NCBI GenBank assembly: GCA_965260995.1
Contig: CBDHCD010000003.1
Span: forward strand, 2,195,050-2,259,049
Source of the DNA: JBBROS01 sp965260995
GTDB taxonomy: Bacteria; Pseudomonadota; Alphaproteobacteria; Acetobacterales; Acetobacteraceae
DNA length: 64,000 nt
Direction of reading: 5' to 3'
Positions 1 through 8,340 of the stretch are shown here, in pieces; within the stretch, counting starts at the first letter, position 1; each line of letters starts with the position of its first letter. Made by a program: the position numbers and the translations under genes. The notes below the pieces were generated by a model. That model did not search any database, had not been told where the DNA came from, and saw only the letters and a program-made list of their open reading frames with translations.

Positions 1-1
1 T

Positions 2-1291
2 GGGCAGGAGGCGGTGGACGAGGCGCAAGCCCGCATGTGGCAACTGGCTTTGGCGCTGGAGGAAGGCGAGGCGGAGCGCACGGCCCGGGCGCTGGACGCC
101 GCCCGCCAGGCGGAGCGCGACGCCGTTGACGCGGCCCGGCAGGATCCGGCCGACGCGGCCAAGCAGGCGGAGCTCGAGCGCCGCACCCAGGAGTTGCGCG
201 ACGCGATCCAGCGCCACCTCGAAGCCTTGGCCGAGCAGGCGCGTCGCGACGGCACCGAGCTGCCGTTCGACCAGGCCGCGCCGGAGATGAACGCGCGCGA
301 CCTCGACCAAATGGCCAAGGATGTCCAGGAGGCGGCGCGGCAGGGCAAGATGGACCAGGCCCGCGACAAGCTCGCCGACTTGGAGAAGCTGTTGCAGCAA
401 CTCCAGAACGCTCGCCCGGAGCACGGCGAAGAGCGCGAGAAGCGCAACGCCGAGAAGCGCAAGCAGGGGCAGGAGCAGGTCGATGCGCTGCAGGACATCG
501 TGCGCCGGGAAGGCGGCTTGCTGGACCGCAGCAAGGCCCGGCAGGACGCCGCCGCGGCCGAGGCGCGCCGCGTGCCCCCAGCCCCACCTGCCACCCCGCC
601 CGCCACCCCGCCCGCCACCCCGCCCTCGCCCGGGCAGGCCGCGCCGAGCGCCACTCCGGAGGCCCAGGCGCAAGAGCAGCGCGACGCCGACCAGCGCTCG
701 CAGAAGGCGCTGCGCCGCGCGTTGGGCGAGCTGATGCAGCGGTTCGGCGACTTGACCGGCAAGGTTCCTCCCCCGCTCGGCGAGGCCGACGTGGCCATGC
801 GCGAGGCCGGGCAGGCGATGGCGCAGGCGCAGGACGGCGCGGCCGGGGCGGCGCAGCAACGCGCGATCGAGGCGCTGCAGAAAGGCGGCCAGGCGATGGG
901 CCAGCAGATGGCGCAGCAATTCGGCCGCGGCGACCAGCAGCAAGGCCAAGGCGAGGAAGGCCAGGACGGGCAGGAAGGCCAGCAGGGCCAGGCCGGCGAC
1001 GGCACGGACGGTTCCGACGGCAACGGCCGCGGCGACGGCCTCACCAACGGCACCCGGCCCGGCCGGCAGCAACGCACCGGCCGACGCCAGGAAGGGCCGC
1101 TCGACCCGCTCGGCCGGTCGTCCCAACAAGGCTCCGGCGGCAACGAGGAAAGCGACAGCACCAAGGTGCCCGGCCAGCGCGAGTTGGCGCGAACCCAGGC
1201 GCTGCAGGACGAGCTGCGCCGCCGCGGTGCGGAGCGGAGCCGGCCTAAGCCGGAACTGGACTACATCGACCGCCTGCTCAAGCCTTTCTGA
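2..1291 (+). CDS. DUF4175 / TIGR02302-type protein, C-terminal part (5' truncated by window)
   Basis: The frame is open from base 2, so the true start lies upstream; 429 residues are visible. The visible part is very rich in Gln, Ala, Glu and Arg, with long predicted helical or coiled-coil stretches, a Pro/Ala run near residues 190-215 and a Gly/Gln/Asp-rich low-complexity region near residues 310-350. The C-terminus DYIDRLLKPF resembles the end of the large TIGR02302 (DUF4175) family of Alphaproteobacteria, whose members carry N-terminal membrane segments. Their function is unknown; an envelope role is only inferred. Its stop abuts the stop of the convergent response regulator. The family call is from composition and the tail motif, so it is moderately secure. 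Confidence 0.65.
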   Translation, partial: GQEAVDEAQARMWQLALALEEGEAERTARALDAARQAERDAVDAARQDPADAAKQAELERRTQELRDAIQRHLEALAEQARRDGTELPFDQAAPEMNARDLDQMAKDVQEAARQGKMDQARDKLADLEKLLQQLQNARPEHGEEREKRNAEKRKQGQEQVDALQDIVRREGGLLDRSKARQDAAAAEARRVPPAPPATPPATPPATPPSPGQAAPSATPEAQAQEQRDADQRSQKALRRALGELMQRFGDLTGKVPPPLGEADVAMREAGQAMAQAQDGAAGAAQQRAIEALQKGGQAMGQQMAQQFGRGDQQQGQGEEGQDGQEGQQGQAGDGTDGSDGNGRGDGLTNGTRPGRQQRTGRRQEGPLDPLGRSSQQGSGGNEESDSTKVPGQRELARTQALQDELRRRGAERSRPKPELDYIDRLLKPF

Positions 1292-1669
1292 TCAGCAGCG
1301 CGGGTCCGGCAAGGCGACCAACAAGCCGACCGTCCGGACGAGTTGCGCCGGGCCGTAGGGTTTGGGCAGGACGGTGTAGCCCTCCGACCGCATCGAGGGC
1401 GCGGCGAGCACGTCCGGACGCCCGGTGGCCAGCACGACCGGGATGTCGCCGCTGTGCTTCCGGATCGCCGCCGCGATGTCGAGCCCGGTGCCCCTGCCGG
1501 GCATGTGCAGGTCGCTGACCAGGGCGGAGAAGGAGTTGGGCCGCCGCCCGATCAGCTCGATCGCCTCGTCCGCGTTGCCGGCGGTCATCACGTCGTAGCC
1601 GGCGTCGCGCAGGCTCTCGGCCATGAACTCCAGGATGACGGCCTCGTCTTCGACCAGTAAGATGCACAT
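1292..1669 (-). CDS. Single-domain response regulator (CheY-like receiver)
   Basis: A 125-residue stand-alone receiver domain. Visible landmarks are the acidic pocket E8-D9 in LLVEDE, the phosphoacceptor Asp at about residue 53 (VSDLHMPG), the Thr of VLATG at about 82 and the Lys of LPKPY at about 103. There is no output domain, so it presumably acts by protein contact or as part of a phosphorelay. I use the ATG at 1669 because the receiver fold begins right there; an in-frame extension to 1753 adds 28 residues with no domain character. No histidine kinase lies nearby, so it is an orphan regulator in this window. Confidence 0.8.
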   Translation of the reverse strand: MCILLVEDEAVILEFMAESLRDAGYDVMTAGNADEAIELIGRRPNSFSALVSDLHMPGRGTGLDIAAAIRKHSGDIPVVLATGRPDVLAAPSMRSEGYTVLPKPYGPAQLVRTVGLLVALPDPRC

Positions 1670-1788
1670 GGGTGTCGCCCGGTATGAAGCCTGAGCTGTG
1701 AACTCCACTGTTAATTCAGCGTGTCGGCAATCGTTGCTCCGGGGCGACGACACAGGTGTGCGAGCGTGAGCGGGATGGGAGGCGCGTG

Positions 1789-3507
1789 ATGGCGACGGGG
1801 CTGCGCAAGGGGCTGACCAGCTACGGTGACGACGGGTTCAGCCTGTTCCTGCGCCGGGCCTTCATCAAGGCGATGGGCTACTCGGACGACGCGCTGTCGC
1901 GGCCGATCGTCGGCGTGGTGGACACGTCGAGCGGCTACAACGCCTGCCACGGCAACGTGCCGCAGTTGGTGGAGGCGGTGAAGCGGGGCGTGATGCTGGC
2001 GGGCGGGCTGCCGATGCCGTTCCCGACCGTGTCGATCCACGAGTCGTTCGCGCACCCGACGAGCATGTTCCTGCGCAACCTGCAGGCGATGGACACGGAG
2101 GAGATGTGCCGGGCGCAGCCGATGGACGCGGTCGTGATGATCGGCGGCTGTGACAAGACGGTGCCGGCGCAGTTGATGGCGGCGGCCAGCCTCGACCTGC
2201 CCAGCGTGATCCTGGTCACGGGGCCGATGCTGGTCGGGCACTACCAGGGCGAGGTGCTCGGCGCCTGCACGGACTGCCGCCGGTTCTGGGCCAGGCACCG
2301 GGCGGGCGAGCTGGACGAGGCGGAGATGGACGCCGTCAACGGCCGGCTGGCGCCGACGCCGGGCACCTGCATGGTGATGGGCACGGCGAGCACGATGGCG
2401 TGCGTGGCCGAGGCGTTGGGCATGGCCCTGCCCGGCTCGGCGGCGATCCCGGCGACGCACGCGGACCGCATCCGTTGCGCCGAGCAGTCGGGGGCGGCGG
2501 CGGTGCGGGCCATCGGGCGGGCGGAGTGCCTGCCGTCCGCGGTGCTGACCAGGGCGGCGTTCCGCAACGCCCAGGTGGTGTTGCAAGCCATCGGCGGCTC
2601 GACCAACGGGCTGATCCACCTATCGGCCATCGCCGGGCGGCGGGGCTTCCGGCTGGACCTGGACGAGTACGACCGCCTGGGCCGGGGCGTGCCGGTGCTG
2701 ATCGACCTCAAGCCGACCGGGGATCATTACATGGAGCACTTCCACTGGGCGGGCGGCGTGCCGCGGTTGATGCGAGAGCTAAAGCCGTTGCTGGACACGG
2801 CCGCGCGGTCGGTCGGCGGCGGCACGTTGGCGGACGCGATCGAGGCGGCGGAGGAGGTGCCGGGGCAGACGGTGATTCGGAGTTCGGCTGATCCGGTGTT
2901 TCCGGTCGGCGGCATGGCGGTGCTGCGCGGCAACCTCGCGCCGCGGGGGGCGGTGATCAAGCACGGGGCGGCCTCGCCCGGCCTGTTGCAGCACACGGGC
3001 CGGGCGGTGGTGTTCGACGGGGTGGACGACATGGCGGCGCGCCTCGACGACCCGGCGCTCGATGTGGCCGCCGATGACGTGCTGGTGCTGCGCTACGCCG
3101 GGCCGAAGGGTGCACCGGGAATGCCGGAGGCGGGTTACCTGCCGATCCCGAAGACGCTGGCGCGGGCGGGCGTCAAAGACATGGTGCGGATCTCCGACGC
3201 GCGGATGAGCGGCACGGCGTTCGGCACCATCGTGCTGCACATGACGCCGGAGGCGCAGGAGGGCGGGCCGCTGGCGCTGGTGCGGGACGGGGACTTGGTG
3301 CGGCTGGACACGGAGGGGCGGCGGATCGATCTGCTGGTGGACGAGGGGGAGTTGGCGCGGCGGCGGGCGGAGTGGCGTGCGCCGGCGGGGCCGAATGGGG
3401 CAGAACGGGGATACTTGAACTTGTATTTGCAGAGTGTTTTGCAGGCGGATAAGGGGTGTGATTTTGATTTCTTGGTGACAGGAGAGAGTGAGAACAACAC
3501 CATCTGA
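1789..3507 (+). CDS. IlvD/Edd-family dehydratase, probably sugar-acid (arabinonate/xylonate-type)
   Basis: 572 residues, full length for the IlvD/Edd family, which dehydrates 2,3-dihydroxy acids to 2-keto-3-deoxy acids using an Fe-S cluster and Mg2+. Three cluster-type cysteines are visible: C53 (NACHGN), C121 (GGCDKT) and C194 (PGTCMVMG). The substrate-binding SDARMSGTAFG motif lies near the C-terminus. The start at 1789 follows a GGGAGG ribosome-binding site; an upstream in-frame GTG-like extension has no such site. Overall spacing of the motifs fits the sugar-acid branch (L-arabinonate, D-xylonate) better than branched-chain IlvD, but the substrate cannot be fixed from sequence. The last roughly 100 bases are noticeably AT-richer than the rest. 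Confidence 0.85.
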   Translation: MATGLRKGLTSYGDDGFSLFLRRAFIKAMGYSDDALSRPIVGVVDTSSGYNACHGNVPQLVEAVKRGVMLAGGLPMPFPTVSIHESFAHPTSMFLRNLQAMDTEEMCRAQPMDAVVMIGGCDKTVPAQLMAAASLDLPSVILVTGPMLVGHYQGEVLGACTDCRRFWARHRAGELDEAEMDAVNGRLAPTPGTCMVMGTASTMACVAEALGMALPGSAAIPATHADRIRCAEQSGAAAVRAIGRAECLPSAVLTRAAFRNAQVVLQAIGGSTNGLIHLSAIAGRRGFRLDLDEYDRLGRGVPVLIDLKPTGDHYMEHFHWAGGVPRLMRELKPLLDTAARSVGGGTLADAIEAAEEVPGQTVIRSSADPVFPVGGMAVLRGNLAPRGAVIKHGAASPGLLQHTGRAVVFDGVDDMAARLDDPALDVAADDVLVLRYAGPKGAPGMPEAGYLPIPKTLARAGVKDMVRISDARMSGTAFGTIVLHMTPEAQEGGPLALVRDGDLVRLDTEGRRIDLLVDEGELARRRAEWRAPAGPNGAERGYLNLYLQSVLQADKGCDFDFLVTGESENNTI

Positions 3508-3861
3508 TATCAGCTATTTACGAACAGATAAGTGTCAAGATCATGTTGGCTTGGCTGCGGGTCAACGCAGTGTGCATGTCGGTCAGCCCGCAGATCGCCT
3601 GACAACTGGAGGTATTTTGCTCAGCTACGCGTATAGGACAACAACAACATAGAAGTCGCGTCCGATCTTTGTTACTGTCACGCTCTGTTTGGAATTCGTC
3701 TCTTCAGGATGGAAAACTAAGTACATTTGTGGGCTGGACATTTCTACACTTAGTTTTGCTTTTTTCATCCATTCCACCGAGCGTTGCGCTGGCGCCATGA
3801 TGATTTCGCCACTCGGGTCATAAACAAGGGTTTTGAATATCCTGACAACGCCTGCGCCACC

Positions 3862-3888
3862 CGTTTCCGCCCTCACCACCTATCAGTT
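3862..3888. repeat. Left target duplication and left terminal inverted repeat of the IS4 element
   Basis: Bases 3862-3871 are CGTTTCCGCC, identical to 5072-5081. Bases 3872-3888 are the 17-bp left terminal repeat. One further C is shared on the outside, so an 11-bp duplication with a 16-bp repeat is equally possible. Confidence 0.92.
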
Positions 3889-5071
3889 GCTGGAACACTC
3901 CAAAGTTGTGGGATGGGCTGAAGGGTTTGGAGCAGGTTTGCGATGCGCCGTAGGCCGCGCGTGAACCACGACGTCATGCTGCGCAGGACGTTCTTCGGCT
4001 GTTGTTCCGGGCGTCTGCGTTCGGCAGGCGTGGCATGATGGACCGCATCCCATTGTCCTGTGGACACGGCGAAGTAGAGTGCCAGCGCCATGACCAGGAT
4101 GAGCCTGGCCAGCCGGTCGGGGAAGCGGATCTGGCTGTCTTCCAGGCCGAAGCCACGCGTTTTGAAGTCGGAGAACATTGGCTCAATGCCCCAGCGCCGG
4201 GCGTAGTCGAGCGTGGTGAGGTAGCCCGGGGCCTCGGACATGGCGACGATCCAGGGCTCCTCGTGGCCAGGGTCCTGGATAAGGCCGACGTTGGTGCGCA
4301 CCCGGCGCGCGGTGAGCTCCACTCCCGTCAGATAAGGCGTGTCCCGGGCCAGTTTCTCAACCGAGCCTGCGTCAGCACCGTCGAGCCACACACGCAGATT
4401 GCCCTTCAATCGCAGCCGGTAGTCCCAGCCCAGCACCTGGCAGTGGGCGATCAGAGCGGGCGTGCCGTAGAACCGGTCGCCCAGCAACCGCACACGAGCC
4501 TCTTCAGGCAACCAAGCCACTACGGTGTCGAGCAAGCCTTTCTGCACGCCAAAGCCAATGGCACCCTCGGTCTCCTCCACCCGCCAAGCCAGCGGCAAGG
4601 CGCGCTCACCCCAGCGCAGGGCCAGCATGAGGATCTGATGCCGCTCGGACGCCCGGCTCTGATCCAAGATCAGGTCCACCCGCTCGCCTGGCCCCGCTTC
4701 GGCCTGCGCCCGCGCCAACACCTCGCGTGCGAACGCCAGCATCACCGCATCGCACTCGATCAGCGGGTTCGCCAGCACGCGCACGATCCACTGGTAGCGC
4801 ATGTCGATCCGGTCCGGCTGACGCGGCAGGGCGGCCGCCAGCGACATCAGGTTGGCGCTGCGCTCGCTCAGCATGGTCGCAACCAGAAGCGCCAAGTTCT
4901 CCCGCTGCGTCTTGCGCTGCCAGGGCAGCCGCTCATGCAGCACCACGCTGATGCTCCCGGCCACATGCTCGATCCCGCCCATCCAAACACCCAATCCGTC
5001 TAGGATTGGGCCTTCATCACACCACAGGTCGGACCGTCAACCACTCGGGGCCGAAACTGATAGGTGGTGAG
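3872..5071 (-). mobile_element. IS4-family insertion sequence, complete, 1200 bp
   Basis: The boundaries are set by matching ends: the left end begins CTCACCACCTATCAGTT and the right end is its exact reverse complement (17 bp). Immediately outside both ends is the same 10-bp sequence CGTTTCCGCC (3862-3871 and 5072-5081), the target duplication size expected for IS4 relatives. A single transposase fills the element. Intact ends, intact duplication and an open transposase frame point to a recent and possibly still active copy. Confidence 0.93.
3873..4982 (-). CDS. IS4-family DDE transposase
   Basis: 369 residues from the ATG at 4982; a TTG four codons upstream is the only alternative. The DDE catalytic set is visible: first Asp in LILDQS, second Asp in LLGDRFYG, and the Glu in a perfect YREK signature (YARRWGIEPMFSDFK, i.e. 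Y-2-R-3-E-6-K), the diagnostic motif of the IS4 family. The stop codon lies within the left terminal repeat. The protein catalyses cut-and-paste movement of its own element. No frameshift or missing catalytic residue is seen, so it looks functional. Confidence 0.93.
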   Translation of the reverse strand: MGGIEHVAGSISVVLHERLPWQRKTQRENLALLVATMLSERSANLMSLAAALPRQPDRIDMRYQWIVRVLANPLIECDAVMLAFAREVLARAQAEAGPGERVDLILDQSRASERHQILMLALRWGERALPLAWRVEETEGAIGFGVQKGLLDTVVAWLPEEARVRLLGDRFYGTPALIAHCQVLGWDYRLRLKGNLRVWLDGADAGSVEKLARDTPYLTGVELTARRVRTNVGLIQDPGHEEPWIVAMSEAPGYLTTLDYARRWGIEPMFSDFKTRGFGLEDSQIRFPDRLARLILVMALALYFAVSTGQWDAVHHATPAERRRPEQQPKNVLRSMTSWFTRGLRRIANLLQTLQPIPQLWSVPATDRW

Positions 5072-5081
5072 CGTTTCCGCC
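5055..5081. repeat. Right terminal inverted repeat and right target duplication of the IS4 element
   Basis: Bases 5055-5071 are AACTGATAGGTGGTGAG, the exact inverse of the left end. Bases 5072-5081 repeat CGTTTCCGCC. Confidence 0.92.
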
Positions 5082-5560
5082 CAAGGCCAGGCGGCGAAAG
5101 CAGCCGAGTTGTCTCGAGGTTGAACAACTTGCGACAGGTAATCGCTCCGCTTCCAAGTGAAACGAACTTTTTCCAGTGTGATATCAGCGTGGATCAGCAT
5201 GGCGAAGACGGAGCAAGCAATCACAGGAGCAATCAGCACAGATAAGCTGCGCTTCCATCGACGGGTCGCCACATTGAGAATGAGGGCACAAGTCAAATAA
5301 GGCAGAAGAACAATGAACGGGACAACAATAATCAGAATGATCGCGAAATAAAAATTGTATATGTCGTCCAAATCAGATCCACAAACAGCAAAAAATGTGG
5401 GAGCGAAAGACAAGACCGTGTATCGAACAGAAAATTGTCCGGCCCGTGTTCGAACGTTGGCTCAGGTTCATCGTTGTCGTTTGGAATAGCTGTTTCTGTC
5501 ACCGTGCACGATCAATACGGCACCGACATGGAAATCTACAAGAACATTTTGTTTGGCTGA

Positions 5561-5635
5561 TGGTAGCAGCGGAGGGATTTGAACCCCCGACCAAGGGATT
5601 ATGATTCCCCTGCTCTACCACTGAGCTACGCTGCC
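5561..5635 (-). tRNA. tRNA-Met (CAT anticodon)
   Basis: 75 nt folding as a complete cloverleaf: acceptor GGCAGCG/CGCTGCT, D-arm GCTC…GAGC, anticodon stem GGGGA/TCCCT around the loop ATCATAA (anticodon CAT), T-arm GGGGG/CCCTC around TTCAAAT, and an encoded CCA. The first acceptor pair is G-U. A CAT anticodon can also be isoleucine tRNA modified by TilS; the general pattern resembles elongator Met of Alphaproteobacteria, and it lacks the initiator's C-A first-pair mismatch. Its 3' end points towards the AT-richer islet that holds the IS4-split gene. Confidence 0.9.
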
Positions 5636-5678
5636 TAGTCCGTCGGAGGCGGCGGTATGCCGCAGGGCACCGCCGGCG

Positions 5679-6767
5679 TCAATGCCGCCCAGGTGCCGCC
5701 CAGAGCCGCCCAGGTGCCGCGATGAAGCCCCCGCCCAGCACGCGCGACCCGTCGTAAAGCACGCAGGCTTGGCCAGGTGCGGCCAGCGCCGGATCATCCA
5801 GCGTCACCTCCGCTCCTTCGCCATCTGGACGCACCGTCGCCCCGTGCGGGGCCTCGCGCGCGCGCAGCTTCACCGTGCAGCGCAGGAGGGAGGGATCAGC
5901 CAGCCAGTTCATCTCCCGCAACCGGACTGCCCGGCCCGCCGCCGTCCGCGGCCCGACCACCACCCGGCGCGCGCCGGGCTCCACCGCCAGCACGGCCTGC
6001 CGCGCGCCGCCATCGAAGCTGGCCGGGCCCAGCCCCCTGCCCTGCCCGACCGTGTAACCGCCGACGCCCCTGTGCGCGCCCAGCACGCGGCCGTCCCGCG
6101 TCACGATCTCGCCCGGCGCGGCCGCGTCGGGGCGTAGCGCCGCGACCAGCCCGGCGTAGCGCCCGTCCGGCACGAAGCACAGATCCTGGCTGTCCGGCTT
6201 GGCCGCCACCGGAAGCCCGAGCCGGGCTGCCTCGGCGCGCACGGCCGCCTTGTCCGGCATGTCGCCCAACGGGAAGCGGGTGAACGCCAACTGCTTCCGG
6301 GTGGTGGCGAACAGGAACCAGCTCTGGTCCCGCGCCGGGTCGGCGGCGCGGTGCAGCTCGGGGCCGGACGCGCCCTCGACCCGGCGGACGTAATGGCCAG
6401 TGGCGAGCGCCTCCGCGCCGAGGTCGCGCGCCAGGCCCAGCAGGTCGGTGAACTTCACGCTCATGTTGCAGCGGACGCACGGCACCGGCGTCTCGCCCGC
6501 CGCGTAGCTGTCGGCGAACGGCTGGATCACCGCGGCGCGGAACCGCGCCTCGCGGTCGATCACGTAATGCGGGATGCCGAGCCGGTCGGCGACGTCGCGG
6601 GCGTCGTGGATGTCCTGCCCGGCGCAGCACGCGCCGCGCCGGCCGCTGGCCGCCCCGGTGTCGTAGAGCTGCAACGTGACGCCGATCACCTCGTGCCCGG
6701 CCTCGGCCAGCAAGCCCGCGACCACGCTGCTGTCCACGCCGCCGGACATCGCGGCGACGATCCGCAC
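5679..6767 (-). CDS. mnmA: tRNA-specific 2-thiouridylase MnmA
   Basis: 362 residues from a GTG start. The PP-loop ATP site MSGGVDSSV is at residues 7-15; the catalytic cysteines are in PCVRCNMSVKF (about residue 100) and SQDLCFVP (about residue 197). It makes 2-thiouridine at the wobble position of Glu, Gln and Lys tRNAs, using persulfide sulfur from a cysteine desulfurase. It is the last gene of a same-strand block with ferredoxin and iscS, which fits that sulfur flow. The gene starts 12 bases after the ferredoxin stop. The C-terminal tail is slightly repetitive (short GCCCAGGTGCCGC-type units). Confidence 0.95.
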   Translation of the reverse strand: MRIVAAMSGGVDSSVVAGLLAEAGHEVIGVTLQLYDTGAASGRRGACCAGQDIHDARDVADRLGIPHYVIDREARFRAAVIQPFADSYAAGETPVPCVRCNMSVKFTDLLGLARDLGAEALATGHYVRRVEGASGPELHRAADPARDQSWFLFATTRKQLAFTRFPLGDMPDKAAVRAEAARLGLPVAAKPDSQDLCFVPDGRYAGLVAALRPDAAAPGEIVTRDGRVLGAHRGVGGYTVGQGRGLGPASFDGGARQAVLAVEPGARRVVVGPRTAAGRAVRLREMNWLADPSLLRCTVKLRAREAPHGATVRPDGEGAEVTLDDPALAAPGQACVLYDGSRVLGGGFIAAPGRLWAAPGRH

Positions 6768-6779
6768 CGGGCTTGTCCC

Positions 6780-7109
6780 TTACCCTTGGGCGTTGCGCGT
6801 CGCGGCCGGCAACTTGACCACGAGGCCGTCGAGGCCCGCGTTCATCACGATCTGGCAGCCGAGCCGGCTCGTTTTCTCCAGCCCGAAGGCGAGGTCGAGC
6901 ATGTCCTCCTCGTCCTCGGTCGGCTTGGCCAGCTTGCCGAACCAGGACGGGTCGACGATGACGTGGCAGGTCGAGCAGGCGAGCGAGCCTTCGCAAGCGC
7001 CTTCGATGTCGACCCCGTGCTTGTGCGCGATCTCCAGCACGCTGAGGCCGAGCGGGGCATCGACCTCGCGCGGCGCGCCGTCGCGTTCGATGAAGGTCAT
7101 CTTGGGCAT
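6780..7109 (-). CDS. fdx: [2Fe-2S] ferredoxin, ISC/adrenodoxin type
   Basis: 109 residues with the ligand pattern C-x5-C-x2-C at GACEGSLACSTCHV and the fourth Cys in SRLGCQIV, typical of Isc/adrenodoxin-type ferredoxins that supply electrons for Fe-S assembly. It sits five bases downstream of the iscS-like gene, which supports a role in that pathway. The start at 7109 gives the usual length (MPKMTFIERDG). No IscU, IscA or HscAB gene is present in the window. Confidence 0.92.
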   Translation of the reverse strand: MPKMTFIERDGAPREVDAPLGLSVLEIAHKHGVDIEGACEGSLACSTCHVIVDPSWFGKLAKPTEDEEDMLDLAFGLEKTSRLGCQIVMNAGLDGLVVKLPAATRNAQG

Positions 7110-7114
7110 CTCTA

Positions 7115-8275
7115 TCAGGCCTCGATCGGTTCCAGGGCGGCGTCCGCGAGCCGCTCCGCCGCGAAGTCCACGTCGGCCGCCGAGGTAAAACGTCCGAGGC
7201 CGATGCGCAAGGTGCGGGACGCGGCCTCGTCCCCGAGGCCGAGGGCGCGCAGCACGTAGCTGGGCTCGACGGCGGCCGAGCTGCACGCCGAGCCGGTCGA
7301 GACGCACAAGTCCGGGATGGCCGCCATCATCGCCAAGGCCGGCGCCGGGAAGGTGATGTTGAGGTTGCCCGGGACGCGGCGGCGCCAGTCGCCGTTGACC
7401 TGAAGCCCGGGCACCCGGCGGCGCAGCCCGTCCAGCAGGCGGTCGCGCAGCCCCGTCAGTCGCACGGCTTCCTCGCCCATCTCCAGCCCGGCCAGCCGAC
7501 AGGCCTCGCCGAGGCCGACCACGAGCGGGGTCGGCAGCGTGCCGCTGCGCAGGCCGCGCTCCTGCCCGCCGCCGGAGAACAGCGGGGCGAGGCGGACGCG
7601 GGGCCGGCGGCGGACGTAAAGCGCGCCGACGCCCTTGGGACCATAAAGCTTGTGGCCGCTGATGCTGACCAGATCGAGACCCTGGGCGGCGACGTCGAGC
7701 GGGATCTTGCCCACCGCCTGCGCCGCGTCGGTGTGGAACAGCGCGCCCGCGCCGCGCGTGAGGGCCGAGACGGCGGCGAGGTCCTGGATGACGCCCGTCT
7801 CGTTGTTGACCGCCATGACGCTGACCAGCAGCGTCGGCGTCCGCAGCGCCTGTTCCAGCGCTGCCGGGTCGAGCAGGCCGTCCGGGCGGACCGGGAGCAC
7901 GACCGGCTCGAAGCCTTCGCGGCCGAGGTCGGCGATGCTTTCCAGCACGCATTTGTGCTCGGTCGCGACGGTGATCACGCGGCGGCGGGGATCATCCATC
8001 GCGGCGGCGTGCCGGGCCGCGCCCTTGATGGCGATGTTGTTGGCCTCGGTCGCGCCGGAGGTCAGGATGATCTCGCGCGGCTCCGCCCCGATCAAGGCAG
8101 CGACCTCGGCCCGGGCCGCCTCGACCGCCCGCTCCGCGTCCTGGCCCATGCGGTGTTCGGCGCTGTGCGGGTTGCCGAACCGCTCGGTGAACCACGGCAG
8201 CATGGCGTCCAGCACGCGCGGGTCGCAGGGAGTGGTTGCCTGGTTGTCGAGGTAGATCGGGCGGTTCGGACGCAT
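7115..8275 (-). CDS. iscS: Cysteine desulfurase, IscS-like
   Basis: 386 residues from the ATG at 8275 (a TTG lies one codon upstream). This PLP enzyme takes sulfur from cysteine and hands it on as persulfide. The PLP Lys is in SISGHKLYGPKG and the catalytic Cys is in STGSACSSAAVEPSYVL, within an IscS-like mobile loop. It lies between a second desulfurase (upstream) and ferredoxin plus mnmA (downstream), so Fe-S assembly and tRNA thiolation are the likely outlets. IscS versus a NifS-type paralogue cannot be separated with certainty. Confidence 0.88.
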   Translation of the reverse strand: MRPNRPIYLDNQATTPCDPRVLDAMLPWFTERFGNPHSAEHRMGQDAERAVEAARAEVAALIGAEPREIILTSGATEANNIAIKGAARHAAAMDDPRRRVITVATEHKCVLESIADLGREGFEPVVLPVRPDGLLDPAALEQALRTPTLLVSVMAVNNETGVIQDLAAVSALTRGAGALFHTDAAQAVGKIPLDVAAQGLDLVSISGHKLYGPKGVGALYVRRRPRVRLAPLFSGGGQERGLRSGTLPTPLVVGLGEACRLAGLEMGEEAVRLTGLRDRLLDGLRRRVPGLQVNGDWRRRVPGNLNITFPAPALAMMAAIPDLCVSTGSACSSAAVEPSYVLRALGLGDEAASRTLRIGLGRFTSAADVDFAAERLADAALEPIEA

Positions 8276-8340
8276 CAAGCGGATATGGCGCGCGGCGGCC
8301 GGCCGCGAAAGGGGCCAGGCGGCGGATGGTCGCGGACGGG

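Larger units (their letters stand above)
3625..5413 (-). pseudogene. Membrane protein gene interrupted by an IS4-family element
   Basis: Two minus-strand fragments flank the insertion: 5413-5072 (residues 1-114) and 3861-3625 (78 residues and a stop). If the element and one copy of the 10-bp target duplication are removed, the frame reads straight through (…WPWAET then GGAGVVRIFK…) and gives a continuous protein of about 192 residues. The N-terminal half has two hydrophobic helices (about residues 21-48 and 58-75) and the C-terminal half is soluble. I do not recognise the family. The N-terminal start is uncertain: the 5413 codon is TTG and there may be a different native start. Composition is clearly AT-richer than the flanking chromosome, which suggests the gene was acquired. 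Confidence 0.75.

Noticed and set aside
5395..5604. Short plus-strand frame ending GFEPPTKGL
   Set aside because: This peptide is the usual false translation across a tRNA gene; the tRNA-Met on the other strand explains it.
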